Assembly (NCBI RefSeq): GCF_014648315.1
Contig: NZ_BMQW01000008.1
Span: 1 to 64,000, forward strand
Length of the DNA: 64,000 nt
Origin: Shewanella ulleungensis
Lineage (GTDB): Bacteria > Pseudomonadota > Gammaproteobacteria > Enterobacterales > Shewanellaceae
Reading direction: 5' to 3'
In this document: piece after piece, positions 57,558-64,000 of the stretch
How positions within the stretch are numbered: position 1 is the first letter of the stretch
Layout of the letters: each line of letters opens with the position of its first letter
Translations under genes and position numbers: made by a program
The notes under the pieces: model-generated
What the model saw: only the letters and a program-made list of their open reading frames with translations
What the model was told of the DNA's origin: nothing
Databases searched by the model: none

Positions 57558-57691
57558 CGCTAATTCCACCTGTTTGGTTAAGTTTGTTTTTGGGGTCGTG
57601 GCTTATCTGACCGATGTAATCAGTATATTCAACGAGAAAAAAGAATAATAGCGGATAAATGTAGCAATAAAGTTCGATTTAATAGAAAGGT

Positions 57692-58177
57692 CTACTCGGG
57701 CGCAACGACTTTGGGTAAAGACACATAATGCCCAGTAAAAGCAGCACACAATAACTCGTTACAATACAATCCAACTTCTAAAGTGACCTTAATACGTTTG
57801 CCATCAGCCAGTCCCGACATGTCGGTATTTGGCCAAATCACTTTAGCAATGGGATCGGCTGTAATAGGTTTAATGTATTTTATATTTGCATCTGCCAATA
57901 CAATGTCCCCCTGTACAGTTAAACGTTGTTGTTGCAACCACACCATGCCCCAACCAGTGAGAGTCATTAACGTATAAATACTTCCAGCAAACATAGTATT
58001 ATGAAGGTTGATGTTCGGCGATAACGGCGCTGTGACCTGTAATTCGGCGCCACTAAAACTAAGCGGAATGACTTGCATAAACTGACTTAATGGAATGGTG
58101 CTGTGCCAGGTATTTTGCAACTGCGTTAATAGTTCACTAAAACTACCACCGATTGGCATGACATTATCTTGTGACAT
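57692..58177 (-). CDS. YiiD C-terminal-type thioesterase
   Basis: A 161-residue hotdog-fold protein resembling the C-terminal domain of YiiD (PF09500-type thioesterase). The fingerprint LHNTMFAGSIYTLMTLTGWGMVWL (about 58-81 region) and DIVLADANIKYIKPI are characteristic. Substrate unknown. The ATG at 58177 has AAGGAG five bases upstream; a GTG just before it is an alternative. It is 30 bases downstream of dtd on the same strand. Confidence 0.85.
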   Translation of the reverse strand: MSQDNVMPIGGSFSELLTQLQNTWHSTIPLSQFMQVIPLSFSGAELQVTAPLSPNINLHNTMFAGSIYTLMTLTGWGMVWLQQQRLTVQGDIVLADANIKYIKPITADPIAKVIWPNTDMSGLADGKRIKVTLEVGLYCNELLCAAFTGHYVSLPKVVAPE

Positions 58178-58206
58178 CACAACTCCTTCTTGCCTGTATC
58201 TTAAAG

Positions 58207-58644
58207 CTAAACCTGCAAATTAAAGGTTACTGGGCCGTCATTGATTAATTCAACCTGCATGTCGGCACCAAATTGACCCGTTTGAGTTTCAATGCCTTGT
58301 TGGCGACAAAAATTAACAAAATCGAGATACAATTGTTTAGCTTGCTCTGGAGTCGCGGCACACGAAAAACTTGGCCTTAAGCCTCGCCCGGTATCTGCTG
58401 CCAAGGTAAATTGCGATACCACGAGTAACTTACCACTCACTTGCGACACATTAAGATTCATTTTGCCATTTTCATCGCTAAACACTCGATACTTCATGAC
58501 CTTAGTTGCAAGCTTTGACATTTTATCAGCATCGTCTTCACGCTCAACACCTAGCAATACCAATAATCCTTGATCAATTTTACCGACAACCGCGTTATCA
58601 ACTGTTACCGACGCCCGTTTTACACGCTGAATTAATGCAATCAT
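58207..58644 (-). CDS. dtd: D-aminoacyl-tRNA deacylase
   Basis: Removes D-amino acids (and glycine from mischarged tRNA-Ala) from tRNA. The 145-residue protein has the DTD motifs SQFTLAAD (about 77-84) and the C-terminal [11 protein letters not shown], in the place of the usual NxGPxT signature. Length matches the family. It is 30 bases upstream of the thioesterase gene in a small unit on the minus strand. Confidence 0.96.
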   Translation of the reverse strand: MIALIQRVKRASVTVDNAVVGKIDQGLLVLLGVEREDDADKMSKLATKVMKYRVFSDENGKMNLNVSQVSGKLLVVSQFTLAADTGRGLRPSFSCAATPEQAKQLYLDFVNFCRQQGIETQTGQFGADMQVELINDGPVTFNLQV

Positions 58645-58752
58645 AAAATCCTAACACCCTACAATGACAGGTAAACATGATGCCTTGAGATATTCCATGT
58701 CGCACGATATTACTATTTCACGCAACATATCCCGGCAAATTATCTAAAGTAT

Positions 58753-59757
58753 TTAAGACTTATCCACCGTTGAATCACTTTCCGCTTTAGCCTGTGAATG
58801 ATTTGTGGTGATAACAGGATCATGTACATTCATTTTTTGAGCATCATCTGCTTCGCTCGATGTTTCGCCTTCAGTAAAGATTTCAGCTTTCATCTCTTCT
58901 GCAATCACTGCCAAGCTATCTAAATACTCAGGTAATGCCGCTGTAATTTCGGCACCAAGTAACACGATCATCCACGACAGATACACCCACACAAATAAAA
59001 TAGGAATAACAGCTAACGCACCATAAATCGCTTCGTAACTAGGAAACTGTGTCACATAAAATGCAAAACCTTTTTTGCCCGCTTCAAAGAGGACTGCTGC
59101 CACAATGGCTCCAAGTAGCGCATGTAAAAAATGCACCTTTTGGTTAGGCACGACCATGTATAGCAATAAAATAGAGGCCACAGAAAACAACAATGGGATC
59201 CGCTCTACAATCCACGGAACAATGCCCGAGAGCTCTGTGCCAGTAACAACTTCTAATGACACCACATAAGAAGTCGCAACTAAGCTTGCTCCAATAAGTA
59301 CAGGGCCTAGCGTGAGCACCATCCAATACATCGAAAATGACACCACGTATGAACGTTTTTCGCTAATTCGCCAAATGTTATTTAACGCTTTATCGATTGC
59401 CGATATCAACATAATGGCGACAAAAACTAATGCGATAATACCAACAAATGTCCCCTTCGAAGCATTGGCGACAAACTCGTTGATATACACTTGAACCGTG
59501 TCACCTGCCGCTGGAATGAAGTTATTATAAATAAACCCTTCAATCTTGCCCCTAATGCCTTGAAAGACCGGAAAAGCAGACAGCATCGACATGGTCACAG
59601 CCACCATGGGTACTAACGACAACAAAGTGACATAGGCCAAATGGCCCGCGCGAATATTAATTTGGTCGTCGGCTAGGCGCTGCTTAAGGTGCAGTAAAAA
59701 CTGTCCTATACCAGTAAAGAACTCGACAAATGGTCTAAAATCAAACTTCTTGGGCAT
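58753..59757 (-). CDS. yihY: YihY/UPF0761 family membrane protein
   Basis: Inner-membrane protein of the YihY/BrkB family, 334 residues with about six transmembrane helices. Conserved features are [22 protein letters not shown] (near 30-52), ALNNIWRI, and [19 protein letters not shown]. An acidic C-terminal tail (about 285-334) follows. Earlier names such as RNase BN for this family are wrong. The ATG at 59757 has AAGGAT upstream; a longer frame to 59823 is rejected. Function is unknown. Confidence 0.88.
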   Translation of the reverse strand: MPKKFDFRPFVEFFTGIGQFLLHLKQRLADDQINIRAGHLAYVTLLSLVPMVAVTMSMLSAFPVFQGIRGKIEGFIYNNFIPAAGDTVQVYINEFVANASKGTFVGIIALVFVAIMLISAIDKALNNIWRISEKRSYVVSFSMYWMVLTLGPVLIGASLVATSYVVSLEVVTGTELSGIVPWIVERIPLLFSVASILLLYMVVPNQKVHFLHALLGAIVAAVLFEAGKKGFAFYVTQFPSYEAIYGALAVIPILFVWVYLSWMIVLLGAEITAALPEYLDSLAVIAEEMKAEIFTEGETSSEADDAQKMNVHDPVITTNHSQAKAESDSTVDKS

Positions 59758-59862
59758 AATAATCCTTATTTCATAGTCCGTTAGTGGAGATAACATTTGT
59801 ATTAAGCCTCTAACTTCGTACAATGTTATAACATATTAGTGCTAAAAGAATGGAGCGAATTG

Positions 59863-60087
59863 ATGTCTCAGCAAGGTTCGGCGGGTAATGTCCTCGCAGC
59901 AGTAGCAAGTTTATTTTTCCCAGGCCTAGGTCAGCTTTTACAAGGACGCATTTTAGCGGCATTGTTGTTTTTCTGTATTACTGCCGTGTGCTACTTCTTT
60001 TTCGTATTAGTCATTCCCGCCATTATTGGTGGTTTGTTCCATTTATGGAGCATTATCGACGCTGCAAAATTTAAATCAGGCAGTTAA
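59863..60087 (+). CDS. Small two-helix membrane protein
   Basis: A 74-residue protein with two closely spaced hydrophobic segments (about 10-24, 29-60). It carries the sequence FFPGLGQLLQGR, similar to the short repeat in TM2-like and related small membrane proteins. Function unknown. The ATG at 59863 follows GGAG by seven bases; the frame is open to 59839 but without a better site. It lies 65 bases before a DUF2959 gene and may be transcribed with it. Confidence 0.78.
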   Translation: MSQQGSAGNVLAAVASLFFPGLGQLLQGRILAALLFFCITAVCYFFFVLVIPAIIGGLFHLWSIIDAAKFKSGS

Positions 60088-60151
60088 TCAAATATGATCG
60101 TTAGCCTCTTTGAGGTTACGTTCAACTCAAACAATAAAAAGAGATACATTG

Positions 60152-60799
60152 ATGAAAAAATGGATATCACTGACACTATTAAGTAGCAGTTTACTGTTGA
60201 GCGGTTGTCAAAGCGCCTATTACGGCGCCATGGAAAAGGTCGGCTATCACAAGCGCGACATTATGGTTGACCGTGTTCAAAATGCCAAAGAGTCACAAGA
60301 AGAAGCACAAGAACAATTCAGTTCTGCCCTCGAAGAAATGCAAGCTTTGCTGGCTTTTGATGGTGGCGATTTAGAAGACGCCTACAACAAAGCTAAAGAT
60401 GAATATGAATCTGCGCAAACAGCAGCAGACGAAGTCACAAACCGTATTGATAAAGTAGAGGATGTTGCCGACGCATTATTTGAAGAATGGCAAGATGAGA
60501 TCACCGAAATCAGTAAAGCCAGCTTACGTCGCAATAGTACTAACAAACTAAACGAAACTAAGCGCGCTTATGCCTCATTAGTGAAAAGCATGCGCCGTGC
60601 AGAAGCAAAAATGCCACCAATTTTAACCGCTATGAAAGATAATATGCTCTATCTAAAGCATAATTTAAATGCCCAAGCAATTGGCGCTATAAAGGGTGAA
60701 TTTGCTAGCTTACAAACTGACATTTCAAGCTTAATTAATGAAATGAACAAGTCGATTGAAGAATCAAATAAATTTATTGCTTCAATGGAACAAGGCTAA
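60152..60799 (+). CDS. DUF2959 family lipoprotein
   Basis: A 215-residue lipoprotein with lipobox LSGC (Cys19), then long helical and probably coiled-coil segments (about 30-110 and 160-212), the pattern of DUF2959. The family's role is unknown. The ATG at 60152 is chosen because it gives the signal peptide (MKKWISLTLL); an upstream TTG in the same frame adds unconserved residues. GAGATACATTG precedes it. Confidence 0.85.
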   Translation: MKKWISLTLLSSSLLLSGCQSAYYGAMEKVGYHKRDIMVDRVQNAKESQEEAQEQFSSALEEMQALLAFDGGDLEDAYNKAKDEYESAQTAADEVTNRIDKVEDVADALFEEWQDEITEISKASLRRNSTNKLNETKRAYASLVKSMRRAEAKMPPILTAMKDNMLYLKHNLNAQAIGAIKGEFASLQTDISSLINEMNKSIEESNKFIASMEQG

Positions 60800-60836
60800 T
60801 CGAAAATACTTGGAAGTTAATAGTCATTGATTTAAG

Positions 60837-60871
60837 TATTGGCTATGTGAGCACGCTGAACATAGCCAATA
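60837..60871. terminator. Hairpin between DUF2959 gene and lrp-like gene
   Basis: TATTGGCTATGT (60837-60848) pairs perfectly with ACATAGCCAATA (60860-60871). It lies between converging genes. It lacks a run of T after it, so it is a candidate terminator or RNA-stabilising hairpin, not a classic one. Confidence 0.55.
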
Positions 60872-60884
60872 CCATCTAAGTAAA

Positions 60885-61355
60885 CTACTCTATTGGTGAT
60901 GCATCGACCGGTAATACGTTGTGGCTAAAGATTTGTTTTAACACCACTGTGGTCTCAATGTTAGAAACGTACTTTAAGTTGCCTAAAGACTTTTTAATAA
61001 ACTGCTCGTAAGCCACTAAGTCTTTAGCGACGATTTTGAGTAAGTAATCATGTGAGCCCGTAACTACAGAGCATTCCATTACTGCAGGCAATTGTGCCAC
61101 CGTACTTTCAAATAGTGCAGTAGACTCATCCGAATGCTCACTCAAGCGCACTGAAGCATAAACCACGACACTTAAACCCACTTTTGCTGGGTCTACCTGA
61201 GCACCATAACCAACAATCACTTTATCCAATTCAAGCTTTTTGACTCGACGCAGACAAGGCGTATCAGACATATTTACTTTGTCGGCTAATTCAGAAACAG
61301 CCATCCGGCCATTACGCTGTAATATTTCTAACAGCTTTAGGTCTTTCTTATCCAT
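60885..61355 (-). CDS. Lrp/AsnC family transcription regulator
   Basis: A 156-residue regulator with an N-terminal winged helix (about 1-60, LKLLEILQRNGRMAVSELADKVNMSDTPCLRRVKKLE) and a C-terminal RAM ligand-binding domain (about 65-150, with VVTGSHDYLLKIVAKD). It is shorter and more divergent than Lrp itself, so a specific amino-acid-linked regulator (AsnC/BkdR/PutR type) is more likely than global Lrp. No target is obvious nearby. Confidence 0.92.
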   Translation of the reverse strand: MDKKDLKLLEILQRNGRMAVSELADKVNMSDTPCLRRVKKLELDKVIVGYGAQVDPAKVGLSVVVYASVRLSEHSDESTALFESTVAQLPAVMECSVVTGSHDYLLKIVAKDLVAYEQFIKKSLGNLKYVSNIETTVVLKQIFSHNVLPVDASPIE

Positions 61356-61495
61356 TGAACTGGTCGCTTTTTACTGAGTGATTATTAGTATAAATATCAT
61401 ATTTTTGAGTGAAATCCTCTACAAATCGTTCTTAAGCATAAAAAAATCAAGTTTCTAGACTCAATAAACCCTTTGTCATTATTGCTACAAACAAA

Positions 61496-61523
61496 AATGC
61501 CATGAAGTTATCTCCATGGCATT
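61496..61523 (-). terminator. Terminator of pilin-like gene
   Basis: On the minus strand AATGCCATG (61515-61523) pairs with CATGGCATT (61496-61504), followed by a T-rich tract. It is 26 bases past the pilin-like gene. Confidence 0.75.
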
Positions 61524-61549
61524 CGTTTTACCTTAAAATATTAACCATA

Positions 61550-62080
61550 TTAGCACTCATCGATATACACTTCGACAAGCGGTTGCTCACCGGCAGCTAA
61601 AGGCTGCGAGTAACGTATTTCGCACTTGTTTGCGTCGTAGTCAGCGTCAGGGCGAATTCGTAAACCAGTTCGACCTGAAGAGGTATAAGTGGTTATTTCA
61701 AAGTCCACACCGTCGGTAATGTTAATCATTCTGGCAATACCTGCAGTTGCTGTATGACGAGGATAACCATAAGCGAGCGTAATCGATTGGCCTTGTACGG
61801 TAATACTATTACCCAAACTGTTCCCTGTACTTGCAGGCGCAGTTTCATCGCAACTGGTACTAATAACACAGGCTGAATACACCATGGTTTTACCACTACT
61901 GATCGCCGCTGCAACACCTTGCATTGAGCTGGCATACGCATCGCTTTTTAAGCTAATAAATTTAGGTGCCGCCGCCACAGCTAATACACCCAAAATAATG
62001 ATCACGACCACTAGCTCAATTAAAGTAAAACCGTTAGGTTTGGTTTGTGCATAGCGAGAGATTTGTGCGAGTCGGCTCAT
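61550..62080 (-). CDS. Type IV pilin-like protein
   Basis: A 176-residue prepilin. A long 17-residue leader ends at Gly17, and processing before Phe18 would give the mature N-terminus [10 protein letters not shown] with Glu at mature position 5. The globular part has two Cys pairs (around 71-78 and 153-176), the last at the very C-terminus as in a D-region loop. It resembles MSHA or Tfp major pilins. It stands alone, with no pilus operon around, next to a diguanylate cyclase gene. Confidence 0.85.
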   Translation of the reverse strand: MSRLAQISRYAQTKPNGFTLIELVVVIIILGVLAVAAAPKFISLKSDAYASSMQGVAAAISSGKTMVYSACVISTSCDETAPASTGNSLGNSITVQGQSITLAYGYPRHTATAGIARMINITDGVDFEITTYTSSGRTGLRIRPDADYDANKCEIRYSQPLAAGEQPLVEVYIDEC

Positions 62081-62147
62081 TATGTAATCGTAATCCTTAA
62101 TCTAAGTACGTTAAGCTGATTATTTAACTGTATATCTAGTGCGGTAA

Positions 62148-63731
62148 CTAACACGCATACATTACTTGGTCTTTGCCTGCATGCTTGGCTTGATACATGG
62201 CAACGTCTGCTCGATGAATAAGGCTGTCGGTATCAGTATCGACGCCATCGTATTTAGCTATGCCAATACAGGCGCTAACATGTAACTGGTGGCCATTTAT
62301 ATTATAAGGCTGCTTAATTAACTCTAACACTCGTTTAGCCTTACGATTAACAGTATCACACAGGTTATCGTTCTGTAAAAGTAACACAAACTCATCACCA
62401 CCATAACGAGCTAAAATATCTCCAAACTCTAAACTGGCCGCAACCTGTTGGCCAATACTCACCAATAGACTGTCACCAATGCCATGACCATAAGTGTCAT
62501 TTACTTTTTTAAACCCATCTAAATCGATAAATAAAAGAGAAAATGATTGTTTCGCATCGATGCGTTGCTGAATCGTATATCTAATAGACATCCGATTGGC
62601 TAACCCTGTAACCTGGTCATGATTGGCTAAATGCAATGCTTCTGCTTGAGCTTGAGCTAAATCAGCAGTTTTATCTTTCACTCTTTGTGCCAACTCTGCC
62701 TGACTATTAATCACCTGTTTAGACATACAATGAAAGCTGTCAAACAAAGTCACAAATTCGGTAGTTTCAATACGCTGTTTAGCCATGGGGCTTAATTGGG
62801 TGGGTTGTTCTGCTAAATTACACACTTGAGTTGTCAGCGCTGCAATCGGTCGTGTGATCAATCCGGTCATCCACCAACTTATTAACAAACAGGCAAAAAA
62901 CGATAGGGAAGCAACCCATAAAATTGTATTAATTTCAGATTCTGCTCGAGCATACAATTCATCTAAAGGTTGTGGGATCATCACCCCCCACCCAGTTGTT
63001 GGCACAACAGTATAAGCCGCTATCATATCTTGCTTAACTGCTGGTGAGTAAAACTCCATCACACCGGTATTGCCAGCCATCATTTGTTGCACAATGCTGA
63101 CTTTAGACAAACTTTTACTACTGGCTTGCCACTCTTTATTCGGATGAGCTAAAACATTACCTTGGCTATCGACAATAGCAGCATGACCTTTTTTGCCAAA
63201 TTTAACTGCAGACTGCAATAAACCGATAAATGCTGGATTCATTACCGCCAACCAAATACGTTGTTGTTTATCTTTACGGATCATATACAAGGTTGGATTA
63301 ACGACACCGAGTTTATGCACATCAGTAAATGTAGCGCTAGATAATTGAGAAAGATCAAAAACATTATCGCCTTCAATTAACGATAAGGGTTGCAATTGTG
63401 CAGGGCCAAATAACACGTTGACGAGCTGACCTTGAGCGTTATATTCGCCAACTGACTCAACATCAATGTCTTTAAAAAGTGAGATAAATTCTGAAGAAAT
63501 TTGCTGCTTGAAAACAGAGTCAGTCGCATGATTAAATATCGATAAGGCATCAACACTGTAACGGTCTAGTGCTTGTGATAAGTTTTTAGCTAACAATAAA
63601 TGTTTGTCGTGCACCGTTCTATATTCATTATCGAGTGCATTATGGCTGGTCCACAACGCTAATACACAAATAGGTATTAGCGACACTAAAGTCATCGCAA
63701 TTAATAACAAATACCTAAATGATAATTTCAT
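62148..63731 (-). CDS. Diguanylate cyclase with periplasmic sensor
   Basis: A 527-residue c-di-GMP synthase. Topology: helix (about 7-28), a periplasmic dCache-like region (about 35-270, including GWGVMIPQPLDELYARAE), helix (about 275-295), a HAMP-like linker, a coiled coil, and a GGDEF domain (about 365-527) with the intact signature GGDEF at 444-448. The RxxD inhibitory site is replaced by ExxD (EFGD, about 435-438), so feedback inhibition may be lost. There is no EAL domain. Confidence 0.92.
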   Translation of the reverse strand: MKLSFRYLLLIAMTLVSLIPICVLALWTSHNALDNEYRTVHDKHLLLAKNLSQALDRYSVDALSIFNHATDSVFKQQISSEFISLFKDIDVESVGEYNAQGQLVNVLFGPAQLQPLSLIEGDNVFDLSQLSSATFTDVHKLGVVNPTLYMIRKDKQQRIWLAVMNPAFIGLLQSAVKFGKKGHAAIVDSQGNVLAHPNKEWQASSKSLSKVSIVQQMMAGNTGVMEFYSPAVKQDMIAAYTVVPTTGWGVMIPQPLDELYARAESEINTILWVASLSFFACLLISWWMTGLITRPIAALTTQVCNLAEQPTQLSPMAKQRIETTEFVTLFDSFHCMSKQVINSQAELAQRVKDKTADLAQAQAEALHLANHDQVTGLANRMSIRYTIQQRIDAKQSFSLLFIDLDGFKKVNDTYGHGIGDSLLVSIGQQVAASLEFGDILARYGGDEFVLLLQNDNLCDTVNRKAKRVLELIKQPYNINGHQLHVSACIGIAKYDGVDTDTDSLIHRADVAMYQAKHAGKDQVMYAC

Positions 63732-63883
63732 CTAATTATAATTCTCATTATTTTTATTTTGGGCATGTTTCTGCATTGTGGATGAGAAATATATCGAGCA
63801 TATTTCAGCATTGCCGCTGGGTATAGCAATACAAAGGCAACACCTTAGACACATCTGTTTACATTTGCAACATACTGCATAAC

Positions 63884-63913
63884 AAAAAACCCCGATAATT
63901 GCTTATCGGGGTT
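63884..63913 (-). terminator. glnA terminator
   Basis: On the minus strand AACCCCGATAA (63903-63913) pairs with TTATCGGGGTT (63888-63898), followed by a T run. Confidence 0.85.
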
Positions 63914-63954
63914 GGGTATTTTGCAATACTGAGTCGTCTATAAAAATAGACTCA

Positions 63955-64000
63955 TTATAGGCTGTAGTACATCTCAAACTCTAATGGGTGAGTAGTACGT
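63955..64000 (-). CDS. glnA: Glutamine synthetase, 3' end (partial)
   Basis: Only the last 14 residues and the stop are in the window. They read RTTHPLEFEMYYSL, the C-terminus of GlnA type I, with the gene running on to the right on the minus strand. A terminator lies 41 bases past the stop. GlnA makes glutamine from glutamate and ammonia. Confidence 0.9.
   Translation of the reverse strand, partial: RTTHPLEFEMYYSL

Noticed and set aside
58753-59757. Ribonuclease BN
   Set aside because: An old name for YihY-type proteins; there are no nuclease motifs and the protein is an integral membrane one.

Overview
The window is a chromosomal segment of a gammaproteobacterium, most likely Shewanella (a low-G+C, cold-type species). 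The evidence is gene order and protein character: rnpB, then rsmI / lpoA-yraN-diaA-dolP, trpS-gph-rpe, dam, damX-aroB-aroK, pilMNOPQ, mrcA, then gmk-rpoZ-spoT-ridA, recG and a glnA edge. The genus is an inference from memory of such arrangements; no search was run. I see no insertion sequence, phage, tRNA, rRNA or CRISPR array.

Left part (1-23.6 kb) is conserved core. RNase P RNA comes first, followed by the 16S rRNA methyltransferase RsmI and the divergent lpoA-yraN-diaA-dolP envelope/replication operon. A long minus-strand block follows: trpS, gph, rpe, dam, damX, aroB, aroK, then pilMNOPQ. The PBP1A gene mrcA diverges from pilM; its outer-membrane activator lpoA also lies in the window. 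Between rpe and dam is a two-gene plus-strand unit (a Cys-containing membrane-anchored protein and a 59-residue DUF2970 protein). Three less conserved minus-strand genes follow mrcA: yjjG, an APH-fold kinase and a membrane protein.

Middle part (24-36.5 kb): gmk, rpoZ and spoT. spoT is split by an apparent one-base deletion near 26,441 that separates the hydrolase/synthetase/TGS part from the ACT part. Then come ridA, an acyl-CoA ligase, a Ca/Na exchanger, a TPR protein beside a DesK-like kinase and NarL-type regulator, recG, and a DUF3014 protein.

From 36.7 to 53.6 kb runs one tightly packed plus-strand operon that matches aryl polyene (APE) pigment clusters in content and order: KS-like ApeC, acyltransferase ApeD, two ACPs, ApeG, aryl ligase ApeH, dehydratase ApeI, glycosyltransferase-acyltransferase ApeJ, thioesterase ApeK, LolA-like ApeL, MMPL exporter ApeM, lipoprotein ApeN, ketosynthases ApeO/ApeR, dehydratase ApeP and ketoreductase ApeQ. 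Two extra enzymes are inserted: an MIO-type aromatic amino acid ammonia-lyase and a flavin oxidoreductase carrying halogenase-like motifs. Together they suggest an aryl head made from an amino acid and possibly halogenated. An internally duplicated secreted protein ends the operon.

Right part (54.5-64 kb) holds signalling and housekeeping genes: a chemoreceptor with a His-rich membrane sensor co-transcribed with a Sco1-like copper protein, azoreductase, YiiD-type thioesterase, dtd, yihY, a small membrane protein, a DUF2959 lipoprotein, an Lrp regulator, a lone type IV pilin-like protein, a diguanylate cyclase, and the 3' end of glnA at the edge.
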